This document shows, one piece after another, positions 1-5,796 of a stretch of DNA of 6,899 nucleotides. The stretch is from Candidatus Wolframiiraptor sp. EX4484-121 (GTDB lineage Archaea; Thermoproteota; Nitrososphaeria_A; Caldarchaeales; Wolframiiraptoraceae), in NCBI GenBank assembly GCA_002255105.1, contig NJEK01000064.1:1-6899 (forward strand), given 5' to 3'. The stretch's first letter is position 1. Every line of letters starts with the position of its first letter. A program made the translations under genes and the position numbers. Below the pieces are notes generated by a model. It was given only the letters and a program-made list of their open reading frames with translations, made no database searches and was not told where the DNA came from.

Positions 1-608
1 CCCACATGACCCACCTCCATGTGGACATATCTTATTCCTCTATCCCCATATCTCTTGGTGGTTCTCTCATAGACTGCGGTGATCACCATGTTCACGGCCG
101 CCGCCCCAACCCACTCCTGATCCAGGGCCGCCCTCATAAGCTCCCTACTGTAATCGCCCTTCTTGACGAGCTCGATCTCATGGGTCTTTGGGAGATAGTG
201 GTATATTCCGGGCTCAAGCCCCTCAACCCCACCCTCCTTGACGACCATGTAGACCTCAAGCGGATAGGTTGCCCCGGCGGATGGAGCGGTCTTGAAGCCC
301 CCGGCCCGCAGCCATGGTTCGGGCTTCGTCACCCCCTGAGCTGCCCAGAAGAGCTGTGAGACGTGCTTTATTGTCAGCGGCCTATCCTCATATTCTCTAA
401 TACTCCTCCTAAGCTTCAAAGCCTCCTCGATGGAGGTCTCGCTCTTATAGGATGGCTGGGGGAGCTTGATCTTCAATTCCACTTTCTTTGGCTTCTCCTC
501 GGCTTTAAACTTCGTCCCGAATATGCTGAAGCCTATCAACCCGATTGCCGTGAGCATGGATATGAGCAGCATCAAGAAACCTCTCCTCCCAATCCTCAAG
601 CTCTCCAA
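1..608 (-). CDS. SagB/ThcOx-type nitroreductase-family dehydrogenase with N-terminal Tat-like signal, C-terminus cut by window edge
   Basis: I see a minus-strand frame that opens after a stop at 612-614 and stays open to the left edge (202 complete codons). Residues 62-72 (EALKLRRSIRE) match the nitroreductase-fold FMN-binding start. PSAGATYPLEVY (109-120), GIYHYLP (134-140) and the region around IRYVHMEVGH (192-201) are typical of the SagB/ThcOx branch. In that family such FMN enzymes oxidise azolines to azoles in peptide natural products, but many stand-alone members have no known substrate and no cyclodehydratase partner is visible here. From TTG 608 the N-terminus contains GRRGFLMLL followed by a hydrophobic stretch to about residue 30, resembling a twin-arginine signal or anchor without a clear cleavage site or lipobox Cys. 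Alternative starts are TTG 599 and ATG 572. The GGGAGGAGA that encodes Gly-Arg-Arg could instead be a Shine-Dalgarno site for ATG 572, so the Tat call depends on the start. Family call strong, start uncertain. Confidence 0.85.
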   Translation of the reverse strand, partial: MESLRIGRRGFLMLLISMLTAIGLIGFSIFGTKFKAEEKPKKVELKIKLPQPSYKSETSIEEALKLRRSIREYEDRPLTIKHVSQLFWAAQGVTKPEPWLRAGGFKTAPSAGATYPLEVYMVVKEGGVEGLEPGIYHYLPKTHEIELVKKGDYSRELMRAALDQEWVGAAAVNMVITAVYERTTKRYGDRGIRYVHMEVGHV

Positions 609-629
609 AAATTAGTTCGCCATATTATG

Positions 630-637
630 ATATAAAG
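630..637. promoter_or_regulatory. TATA element possibly shared by divergent sagB-like and DUF4013 genes
   Basis: ATATAAAG on the plus strand reads CTTTATAT on the minus strand, so TATA-box-like sequence is present in both directions. Its centre is about 26 bases before TTG 608 on the minus strand, which would give a leaderless transcript. It is about 46 bases before ATG 680 on the plus strand, giving a leader of roughly 20 bases with GGAG at 665-668. Only one direction may be used. Confidence 0.45.
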
Positions 638-661
638 ATCCTAGAAAGGTCTATCTAGATC
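637..661. repeat. Imperfect inverted repeat between divergent genes (operator candidate)
   Basis: The left arm GATCCTAGA (637-645) and right arm TCTAGATC (654-661) are complementary apart from one bulged C, with an 8-base spacer. It lies directly next to the TATA element, between it and the DUF4013 start. A dimeric regulator could bind there and control one or both genes; this is inference from position and symmetry only. Confidence 0.3.
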
Positions 662-679
662 CGCGGAGAAATTCAACTC

Positions 680-1330
680 ATGAGGCGGTTTGGGATAGGA
701 GATCTGCTGAGCGAGGGCTTCAGATATGCGACGAATCCATATAAGAGGGCGGTCGCTCTAGGAGTCCTACATTTATTATCATTTCTGATAGTCCCAATCT
801 TCTTCGCGCTCGGATACGTGTATAGATGTATTAAGGGGACAATCGAGGGGGTTGAGGGACTCCCAGAATACCGCGACTGGGGTGGGATGTTTATTGATGG
901 GCTAAAGCTCTTCGCGGCCTACCTAATAATACTTATACCGACGGCTCTGATAATGTTCCTGATAGGCGTGCCCCTCAGATTCGGGGCTATCCTCAACCCA
1001 TATGCCATGATTATGTCGATGGCGTCAGTCTACATCGCCTCATTCATAATAGGAGTCTTGGCCGGTCTCTACCTCTTCATGGCCATACCACACATGATAT
1101 ATGTTGGGAGGGTGGGAGCCGTCTTCAGCTTCAGCCAGGTTCTTGAGAGGATTAAGAAGATAGGCTATGGAGATTACTTCGCGATCTGTATAGTCACATT
1201 AATCCTCGTCTGGCTCCTAGCCCTGGTAGGCTCCCTAATTCCGATAATAGGCGTGATCCTCATCATACCCATCGCCGTCCTCCTCCTCGCAAGGGTTCAG
1301 GGATTGGTCTTCAAGAGCACGATCAGCTGA
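680..1330 (+). CDS. DUF4013-family polytopic membrane protein
   Basis: This 216-residue protein has about five hydrophobic segments, at roughly 24-48, 76-98, 110-137, 166-184 and 186-205. Between the first two lies LPEYRDWGGMFIDGLK (61-76), which matches the conserved motif of the DUF4013 family of archaeal and bacterial membrane proteins. The function of that family is unknown to me. A soluble loop at about 142-165 (VGRVGAVFSFSQVLERIKK) is also typical, with repeated aromatic and basic residues. The ATG at 680 is preceded by GGAG at 665-668 with 11 bases between, and no longer in-frame start is needed to complete the family pattern. It is divergent from the SagB-like gene and 79 bases upstream of trmI on the same strand. 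I see nothing that ties it functionally to either. The family call is good; no role is claimed. Confidence 0.85.
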   Translation: MRRFGIGDLLSEGFRYATNPYKRAVALGVLHLLSFLIVPIFFALGYVYRCIKGTIEGVEGLPEYRDWGGMFIDGLKLFAAYLIILIPTALIMFLIGVPLRFGAILNPYAMIMSMASVYIASFIIGVLAGLYLFMAIPHMIYVGRVGAVFSFSQVLERIKKIGYGDYFAICIVTLILVWLLALVGSLIPIIGVILIIPIAVLLLARVQGLVFKSTIS

Positions 1331-1360
1331 ATGACTCCTAATGACCTGCTTGGGCACCCT

Positions 1361-1369
1361 ACATAAATG
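1361..1369 (+). promoter_or_regulatory. Possible TATA element for trmI
   Basis: ACATAAATG lies about 45 bases before the trmI ATG and would give a leader of roughly 20 bases. AGAGG (1403-1407) is the only purine-rich stretch before the start and sits just 2 bases from it. A weak call: readthrough from the DUF4013 gene is equally possible. Confidence 0.25.
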
Positions 1370-1409
1370 AACCCCTAAAGCCTCCATCTTCCACCTAAAC
1401 CTAGAGGCC

Positions 1410-2195
1410 ATGAGGACTGTAGGTGAAGGAGATAAGGTTCTATTCATAACCCAGAGGGGAAAGAGGTATCTCGTATCGGTTAGGAGGGGTGAGAGATTCC
1501 ACACAAGCGAGGGATACCTGGATCTCGACGACGTGATCGGGAAGAGATATGGGAGCAGGGTTAAGACGAATACTGGATCGGTCTGGACGGCGTTAGAGCC
1601 GACGATACTCGACCACGTCCTAAACTTCCCGAGGATAACCCAGATCGTCTACCCGAAGGATTTAGGCTACATAATCTTGGTGAGCGGGGTTAGATGCGGG
1701 AGCAGGGTCGTTGAGGGTGGGACGGGGTCGGCCGTATTGACCGCGGTCCTAGCATATCACGTCGCCCCGCATGGAAAGGTCTACAGCTACGATGTCAATG
1801 AGGAGTATCTCAAGAACGCCGAGAAGAGGCTTGAATCACTTGGTTTAAGGAGCTTCGTTGAGCTTAAGCATGGAGACTTGACCGAGGGGATCGATGAGAG
1901 GGATGTCGACGCGGTCATCCTCGACATACCGACCCCATGGCTCGCCGTCAAGACATCCTATGAAGCCTTGAAGGATAGCGGGATATTCATCTCAATAAGC
2001 CCAACCATAGAACAGGTGATAGAGACGGTCGACGCGCTCAAGGAGAACGGCTTCGCCGACATCTCGACCGTTGAGATCCTGTTGAGGAATATGAGGGTTA
2101 AGCGTGGGATGACTAGGCCGGAGCATCTGATGCACGCTCACACGGTTTACATAACAACCGCCCGCAAATCTGTGGTCGATTCATTCGACCGATAG
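1410..2195 (+). CDS. trmI: tRNA (adenine-N1)-methyltransferase, TrmI family (A57/A58 in archaeal tRNA)
   Basis: TrmI enzymes use S-adenosylmethionine to make 1-methyladenosine in the T-loop of tRNA. Archaeal members can modify position 58 and also 57, which helps tRNA stability at high temperature. The 261-residue protein has the TrmI N-terminal beta domain (GDKVLFITQRGKRYLV at 7-22, FHTSEGYLDLDDVIGK at 30-45), then the YPKDLGYI signature (81-88). The Rossmann methyltransferase follows: SAM motif I VEGGTGSAVL (101-110), an acidic residue after strand two in YSYDVNEEY (D128), GDLTEG (155-160) and the family's DIPTPW (172-177). The C-terminal RVKRGMTRPEHLMHAHTVYIT (229-249) also fits. Length is normal. 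There is one cysteine (C96), so the inter-subunit disulfides described for the Pyrococcus enzyme are not conserved. Its stop is 6 bases from that of convergent adkA. ATG 1410 gives the usual family N-terminus. Confidence 0.92.
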   Translation: MRTVGEGDKVLFITQRGKRYLVSVRRGERFHTSEGYLDLDDVIGKRYGSRVKTNTGSVWTALEPTILDHVLNFPRITQIVYPKDLGYIILVSGVRCGSRVVEGGTGSAVLTAVLAYHVAPHGKVYSYDVNEEYLKNAEKRLESLGLRSFVELKHGDLTEGIDERDVDAVILDIPTPWLAVKTSYEALKDSGIFISISPTIEQVIETVDALKENGFADISTVEILLRNMRVKRGMTRPEHLMHAHTVYITTARKSVVDSFDR

Positions 2196-2201
2196 CATCC
2201 C

Positions 2202-2828
2202 TCAGCGACCTTGACCTCTCTCAGCTTCTCTAAACTTCTTCACGATCTCCGCTAGAGCCGACGCAGCCTCCTCAGCGTGTTGATACGGATATTTCTGAGG
2301 CTCAAGATACTTGAAGCATGTAAAGTAGCAGCATACGTGATTCGCCGCGGCCATGGCCATCTCCCTCCCAAGCTCTTGATGCTCCTGGACATCTTCAACC
2401 TTCTCTATCTCCCTAAGCCTCTTCACACCCTCCTCAGCCTTCAAATCCTTAAGCCTCCTCTGGAGTATGTCTTCAGGCCTGAACTCTAGGACGACTATCG
2501 CATCGGGATTCAGGATCTCCGCAACCCTTGAGGGTAGACCTGGATAGTATCCGAAGGCGGTCTTTATCACGGCGTGGGTGTCTATTATCAGGTCTCCATC
2601 GAGCCTCGCTATCGCCTCGGCGGCCCTCTCCTGGAGAAGCTTATAGTCCCTCGGCTTAAGCTTCTTCCTCATCTCATCCCTATCGGAGATTCCGAAGCCC
2701 TTCCTAGCCTCCTCGAACATATAGTCCCCGAAGTTTACAACTCTTAGGTCTGGAATCTTCTCGAGGAGCTTCTTCAATATCGTGGTCTTCCCAGCCCCTG
2801 GAACCGCGACCACAACAACCCTAACCAT
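2202..2828 (-). CDS. adkA: Archaeal-type adenylate kinase (AdkA-like) with divergent C-terminal region
   Basis: AdkA catalyses ATP + AMP = 2 ADP in the cytoplasm. The 208-residue product has a Walker A loop AVPGAGKTT (8-16), the NFGDYM motif (32-37), DTHAVIKTAFGYYPGLP (83-99) and the RPEDILQRRLKD stretch (117-128), all diagnostic of the archaeal AdkA family and not of bacterial Adk. After residue 128 it departs from the family. The usual Arg-rich, Asp-containing lid segment is replaced by LKAEEGVKRLREIEKVEDV (129-147). The usual GA-x-VK-x-N-x-EG adenine-side loop is replaced by a Cys-rich segment NHVCCYFTCFKYLEP (163-177). It may be a true AdkA that has drifted or a paralogous nucleotide kinase. 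No Shine-Dalgarno site precedes ATG 2828. A weak TATA-like CCTTAAG (2854-2860) would make it leaderless, or it may be cotranscribed with the zinc-ribbon gene 41 bases upstream. Confidence 0.82.
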   Translation of the reverse strand: MVRVVVVAVPGAGKTTILKKLLEKIPDLRVVNFGDYMFEEARKGFGISDRDEMRKKLKPRDYKLLQERAAEAIARLDGDLIIDTHAVIKTAFGYYPGLPSRVAEILNPDAIVVLEFRPEDILQRRLKDLKAEEGVKRLREIEKVEDVQEHQELGREMAMAAANHVCCYFTCFKYLEPQKYPYQHAEEAASALAEIVKKFREAERGQGR

Positions 2829-2869
2829 ATGAGATTGATTGATGATCCCTCGACTTAAGGATTCAGTTC

Positions 2870-3415
2870 TTAGATCTCCATCTGCCTCTCGATCTTCTGC
2901 TTAGCCGCTAGATACTCCTCCTCCGTAAGCTCTCCAACCCTATATCTGTATTGTTTATCCGGGATCTCACCTATCTCATGCCTGATCTTAAGCTGTTCGA
3001 GCTTCGAGTTCAACTCACTAATCTTATCCTCAAGCGACTTTATCATCTCAAGCCTCTTAGAGTTAACCGCCTTAATCCTATTCCTATACTCCTTGTAGAT
3101 GTCTATGAAGACCTCCGCCGAGGCCTCGCCGTTCAGGAACAACTCAAGCAACCTATTCCTCCAATTATACACGTTCGCGAGCTGTTCAACTATCTTACGC
3201 TCCTCCGAGACCTCCTGGACGGCGGGCTTTCTCTCTAAGACCTCCTCGCCGACCTTCTCTATAATGACCTCCTCACCGGCTTTCTTAGATCCCGTATCCT
3301 CAGCTTCCCGCGAATCCCCCTCCGATAGATCTAATGGCTTTCCACAATATTTACAATATGGAGCTTTATTCGTCAACCTTCCACAATGCGGGCACACAAC
3401 CTTCTCTTCCCACAT
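2870..3415 (-). CDS. Zinc-ribbon protein with coiled coil and SHOCT-like C-terminus
   Basis: The 181-residue protein starts with a zinc ribbon: C8-P-H-C11 and C21-K-Y-C24, each followed by a Gly as in rubredoxin-type knuckles. Residues 29-72 are acidic, charged and probably disordered. A helical region follows (72-112), then a heptad-rich coiled coil at about 113-145 (RIKAVNSKRLEMIKSLEDK and onwards). The end, HEIGEIPDKQYRYRVGELTE (146-165) plus EEYLAAKQKIERQ, reads like two short G-x-I/L-x-(D/E)-(K/E)-(Q/E)-Y units. These resemble SHOCT-type oligomerisation motifs. The order zinc ribbon, linker, coiled coil, SHOCT-like tail suggests a scaffolding or oligomeric adaptor protein, but I do not recognise a named family. 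ATG 3415 gives an intact knuckle close to the N-terminus. It is upstream of adkA on the same strand and divergent from the histone gene. Confidence 0.8.
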   Translation of the reverse strand: MWEEKVVCPHCGRLTNKAPYCKYCGKPLDLSEGDSREAEDTGSKKAGEEVIIEKVGEEVLERKPAVQEVSEERKIVEQLANVYNWRNRLLELFLNGEASAEVFIDIYKEYRNRIKAVNSKRLEMIKSLEDKISELNSKLEQLKIRHEIGEIPDKQYRYRVGELTEEEYLAAKQKIERQMEI

Positions 3416-3450
3416 CTCTTAAAACCAAATTTAATGATCGAATTTCTCTA

Positions 3451-3456
3451 ATAAAA
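3451..3456 (-). promoter_or_regulatory. TATA element for the zinc-ribbon gene
   Basis: On the minus strand this reads TTTTAT, with its centre about 38 bases before ATG 3415, predicting a leader of around 12 bases. Just upstream of it lies a short pseudo-palindrome, GGGAATCTCCC (3463-3473), where a regulator could sit. Placement fits; nothing else confirms it. Confidence 0.35.
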
Positions 3457-3547
3457 CTTTCTGGGAATCTCCCTAAAGGATTGTTGAGAGATATATCCCT
3501 AAATGCCATGAGTCATATCATCGGCGACCGAAGCCATTAATAAACCA

Positions 3548-3556
3548 TTAAATATG
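3548..3556 (+). promoter_or_regulatory. TATA element for the histone gene
   Basis: ATTAAATAT is the most AT-rich box before the histone, with its centre about 22-25 bases before the TTG 3574 / GTG 3577 starts. This predicts a leaderless or nearly leaderless mRNA and agrees with the absence of a Shine-Dalgarno site. TTAATAAAC (3537-3545), 11 bases further upstream, is an alternative box that would leave a leader of under 10 bases. Confidence 0.45.
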
Positions 3557-3573
3557 CCAAGAGATACACTATC

Positions 3574-3825
3574 TTGGTGAGGTTGGACTTGGGCCCAAAC
3601 GAGCTCTCCCTAGCACCCGTTCACAGGCTTATCAAGAAGGCCGGAGCCGCGAGGGCGAGCGAAGAGGCCGCTGAAGCCCTCCGACAAATCCTCGAAGAGC
3701 TTGGATTAGCTATAGCGAGGGAAGCTTACAGCCTGGCCCAATATGCTGGGAGGAGGACTGTAAGGAGGGAGGATATCGAGAGGGCCGCCAGAACTCTACT
3801 ACGCGGTTACTACTCCTCACAGTAG
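3574..3825 (+). CDS. Archaeal histone
   Basis: This is a single histone fold, which dimerises and wraps DNA in nucleosome-like filaments. Helix 1 is about 12-23 (SLAPVHRLIKKAG). Loop 1 carries GAARAS (24-29) with the DNA-facing Arg27, helix 2 is 29-57, loop 2 is GRRTVRRED (59-67) with the conserved Arg-Thr pair, and helix 3 is 65-76. Compared with HMfB (69 residues) it has about eight extra N-terminal residues (MVRLDLGPN) and a slightly longer C-terminus ending LLRGYYSSQ; total 83. The start is TTG 3574 or GTG 3577, with no ATG available before the fold. Promoter position favours a leaderless message beginning at or near these codons. It has its own promoter, divergent from the zinc-ribbon gene. 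Identification is firm; only the first residue is uncertain. Confidence 0.93.
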   Translation: MVRLDLGPNELSLAPVHRLIKKAGAARASEEAAEALRQILEELGLAIAREAYSLAQYAGRRTVRREDIERAARTLLRGYYSSQ

Positions 3826-3862
3826 GAGCGTGCTGATCTCCGGAAGCAATCCTGCCACAAGC

Positions 3863-3880
3863 GGTCGATATTTTCTGACC
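3863..3880 (+). terminator. Weak hairpin with T-rich loop after the histone gene
   Basis: GGTC (3863-3866) pairs with GACC (3877-3880) around the loop GATATTTTCT, 38 bases after the histone stop. A four-base stem is weak, and the T-rich stretch is the more likely archaeal termination signal. Low confidence. Confidence 0.25.
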
Positions 3881-3934
3881 ATATTAGGGAAGTGATTTTG
3901 GCTATAAACCCTTAATGCTCAGAAAACCGATTTT

Positions 3935-3988
3935 GGCGGGTGAAAAGGCGCCTGAAAACCTCCTAGGAGCCTGCCGCACGATGTTTTT
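3935..3988 (+). other. Palindrome-rich block followed by T5: possible terminator, structured RNA or operator array
   Basis: GGCGGG (3935-3940) can pair with CCTGCC (3970-3975) with one G-U. Inside lie two perfect palindromes, AGGCGCCT (3946-3953) and CTCCTAGGAG (3960-3969). Eight bases after the outer stem comes TTTTT (3984-3988). As RNA this could terminate histone readthrough. As DNA the palindromes look like protein binding sites 30-60 bases upstream of the thermosome TATA box. Confidence 0.3.
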
Positions 3989-4014
3989 CACGAAGCTGGC
4001 AACATTAATTAAGG

Positions 4015-4021
4015 TTTATAT
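4015..4021 (+). promoter_or_regulatory. TATA box of the thermosome gene
   Basis: TTTATAT is a near-ideal archaeal TATA box, preceded by AATTAAGG, which suits a TFB-recognition element. The predicted start of transcription is near 4044, leaving a leader of about 38 bases. It is the strongest-looking promoter in the window, as expected for an abundant chaperonin. Confidence 0.7.
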
Positions 4022-4069
4022 TTGCCTCAACTTCACCATCCTATGGTAATTTAGAATTGGGAATGTAAT

Positions 4070-4076
4070 GGAGGTG
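4070..4076 (+). promoter_or_regulatory. Strong Shine-Dalgarno site of the thermosome gene
   Basis: GGAGGTG is complementary to the 3' end of archaeal 16S rRNA and sits 5 bases before ATG 4082, fixing that start. It is the clearest ribosome-binding site in the window; several neighbours have none. Confidence 0.8.
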
Positions 4077-4081
4077 GGAGG

Positions 4082-5719
4082 ATGGCTTACGCTCCAAGAG
4101 CAGGTGGTCAGCCCGTAATAGTCCTAAAGGAGGGAACTACTAGAACTAGAGGAAAGGCCGCTCAGAGAAATAATATAGCCGCCGCGAAGATAATCGCCGA
4201 GATCGTTCGAACAACCCTGGGGCCCAAGGGGATGGATAAGATACTCGTGGACACGATCGGCGACGTGGTGGTCACGAACGACGGCGCAACCATCCTAGAT
4301 AAGATGGATGTCGAGCATCCCGCCGCCAAGATGCTCGTGGAGACTGCTAAGGCTCAGGATAACACGGTTGGAGACGGGACGACGACCGTTGTGATCTTGG
4401 CGGGAGAGCTCCTAAAGCGCGCGGAGGAGTTGATTGAGCAGAAGATTCACCCAAGCACCATCATAAGAGGTTATAGGAGGGGTCTTGACATAGCGCTACA
4501 ATATCTTGAGAAGATCGCTAAGCCTGTTAAGCTTGAGGATAGGGAGACCCTTAAGAAGATCCTGCTGACATCCCTCGCCAGCAAGTCCCTCGGGTTCGCG
4601 AAAGAGCATATCGCAGATCTCGCCTTGGAGGCGGTCTCAAGGATAATTGAGGAGAGGGATGGAAGGCTATACGCGGATAAAGACAACATCCAGATAGTCA
4701 AGAAGATGGGGAAGAGCCTCCTTGAGAGCGAGCTGATAAACGGCGTGATAATCGATAAGGAAGTGGTTCACTCGGCGATGCCGAAGAGGGTGGTGAATGC
4801 GAAGATAGCCCTGATAAACGCGCCATTCGAGATAGAGAAGACCGAGTTCAGCGCCGAGATAAGGATTAGGGATCCGCTAAAGGTGAAGCAGTTCTTGGAT
4901 GAGGAGACTAGGATCCTCAAGGAGATGGTCGATAAGGTTGTCTCCGTCGGTGCGAACGTGGTCCTATGCCAGAAGGGTATAGACGACATAGCGCAATTCT
5001 TCATGGCTAAGGCCGGAATACTGGCCGTGAGGAGGATCAAGAACTCCGACATGGAGAAGCTCTCAAGAGCGACCGGGGCGAGGATAGTCACGAACTTCGA
5101 GGACCTATCGCCGGAAGACCTCGGAACGGCCGGCGTGGTTGAGGAGAGGAAGATCGGAGAAGATAGGATGGTGTTCGTGAGAGATTGTAAGAATCCTAAG
5201 TCCGTCTCGATACTAATCAGAGCCGGGCTCGAGCGGCAGCTAGACGAGGCAGAAAGGGCGTTAAACGACGCGATAATGAACCTGATCTCCCTGATCCAGA
5301 ACATGAAGTATGTTCCAGGGGGAGGCGCCAGCGAAATGGCCCTAGCCTCGGCGATAAGGAAAGAGGCTCCAAAGTATCCTGGGAAGGAGCAGCTGGCCAT
5401 GCTGGCATTCGCCGAAACCTTGGAGATGATCCCGAGAATACTCGCCGAGAACTCAGGCCTAGAGCCGGTTGAGATCCTAACGGAGCTTAGGACCAAGCAC
5501 GAGAACGGGCAGCATGGATATGGAATCGAGGTATTCTCCGGGAAGGTTCAAGATATGTTTAAGGCCGGGGTGATAGAGCCGCTGAGAGTGAAGGAGCAGG
5601 CGTTGAAGAGCGGATTCGAGGCGGCCGCCATGATCCTGAGAATAGATGACGTGATCGCCGCGGCCAAGCGTAGGGAGACGAAGCCCGGGAAAGGCGGGCC
5701 CGAGACAAGTTACGAATAA
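4082..5719 (+). CDS. thsA: Thermosome subunit (group II chaperonin)
   Basis: The product forms double-ring cytoplasmic complexes that fold proteins using ATP, with a built-in lid and no GroES. The 545 residues are the family's normal length. Equatorial ATP-site motifs are TLGPKGMDK (45-53), NDGATIL (66-72) and GDGTTT (97-102, Asp98 near the metal). The apical domain spans about 215-370. The intermediate domain carries ERALNDA (391-397) with the hydrolytic Asp396, then VPGGGASE (411-418) of the second equatorial half. The C-terminus ends [12 protein letters not shown] and lacks the Gly-Gly-Met-rich tail seen in many thermosomes. The gene has its own TATA box and Shine-Dalgarno site, and a T-run follows the stop. 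The subunit class (alpha, beta or gamma) cannot be told from one gene, so the symbol is provisional. Other subunits, if present, are elsewhere. Confidence 0.97.
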   Translation: MAYAPRAGGQPVIVLKEGTTRTRGKAAQRNNIAAAKIIAEIVRTTLGPKGMDKILVDTIGDVVVTNDGATILDKMDVEHPAAKMLVETAKAQDNTVGDGTTTVVILAGELLKRAEELIEQKIHPSTIIRGYRRGLDIALQYLEKIAKPVKLEDRETLKKILLTSLASKSLGFAKEHIADLALEAVSRIIEERDGRLYADKDNIQIVKKMGKSLLESELINGVIIDKEVVHSAMPKRVVNAKIALINAPFEIEKTEFSAEIRIRDPLKVKQFLDEETRILKEMVDKVVSVGANVVLCQKGIDDIAQFFMAKAGILAVRRIKNSDMEKLSRATGARIVTNFEDLSPEDLGTAGVVEERKIGEDRMVFVRDCKNPKSVSILIRAGLERQLDEAERALNDAIMNLISLIQNMKYVPGGGASEMALASAIRKEAPKYPGKEQLAMLAFAETLEMIPRILAENSGLEPVEILTELRTKHENGQHGYGIEVFSGKVQDMFKAGVIEPLRVKEQALKSGFEAAAMILRIDDVIAAAKRRETKPGKGGPETSYE

Positions 5720-5734
5720 ACCTTCATAAACTCC

Positions 5735-5740
5735 TTTTTT
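5735..5740 (+). terminator. T-run terminator after the thermosome gene
   Basis: A run of six T lies 15 bases after the thermosome stop with no hairpin, the usual form of an archaeal terminator. It falls before the separate promoter of the regulator gene, so the two are probably separate transcripts. Confidence 0.5.
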
Positions 5741-5762
5741 GAGGCTTGAACCGAAAACATAG

Positions 5763-5772
5763 TTTGATATAG
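5763..5772 (+). promoter_or_regulatory. TATA element of the TrmB-like gene
   Basis: TTTGATATAG has its centre 28-30 bases before ATG 5797, and no Shine-Dalgarno sequence precedes that ATG. The geometry points to a leaderless message. Confidence 0.5.
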
Positions 5773-5796
5773 CGGTGGCACATACTCATAGGCGTA

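Larger units (their letters stand above)
3826..4081. other. 256-base gap between histone and thermosome genes
   Basis: I found no credible protein gene or tRNA here. It holds a weak hairpin after the histone stop, a palindrome-rich block around 3890-3988, and the thermosome promoter and leader from about 4010. GATTTTGGC occurs twice (3894-3902 and 3929-3937), and a second TATA-like GCTATAAACC starts at 3901. The gap is longer than every other one in the window, so regulation of the thermosome or a small RNA is possible but unproven. Confidence 0.5.

Noticed and set aside
6..635. Two plus-strand open frames (6-359 and 363-635)
   Set aside because: They lie antisense to the SagB-like gene, have Pro/Leu-rich shadow composition and match no family, while the minus-strand frame is clearly coding.
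1235..1504. Minus-strand open frame spanning the DUF4013/trmI junction
   Set aside because: It overlaps the ends of two genes with clear family matches and shows no protein features.
2829..2869. C-box-like TTGATGA in the adkA upstream gap
   Set aside because: No matching D box nearby and the gap is only 41 bases.
3470..3503. TCCCTAAA repeated at 3470-3477 and 3496-3503 between the zinc-ribbon and histone genes
   Set aside because: An 8-base match 26 apart in AT-rich DNA is too little to claim an operator pair.
2951..3540. Overlapping plus-strand open frames opposite the zinc-ribbon gene and its upstream region
   Set aside because: Low-complexity shadow composition with no motifs; the minus-strand zinc ribbon explains the region.
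3840..3970. C/D-box guide RNA in the thermosome upstream gap
   Set aside because: CTGA-like D boxes occur, but no RTGATGA C box is found at suitable spacing on either strand.
4768..5496. Long minus-strand open frame of 242 codons inside the thermosome gene
   Set aside because: It is exactly opposite a highly conserved gene, is Ser/Ile/Ala-rich as expected of a shadow, and has no recognisable motifs.
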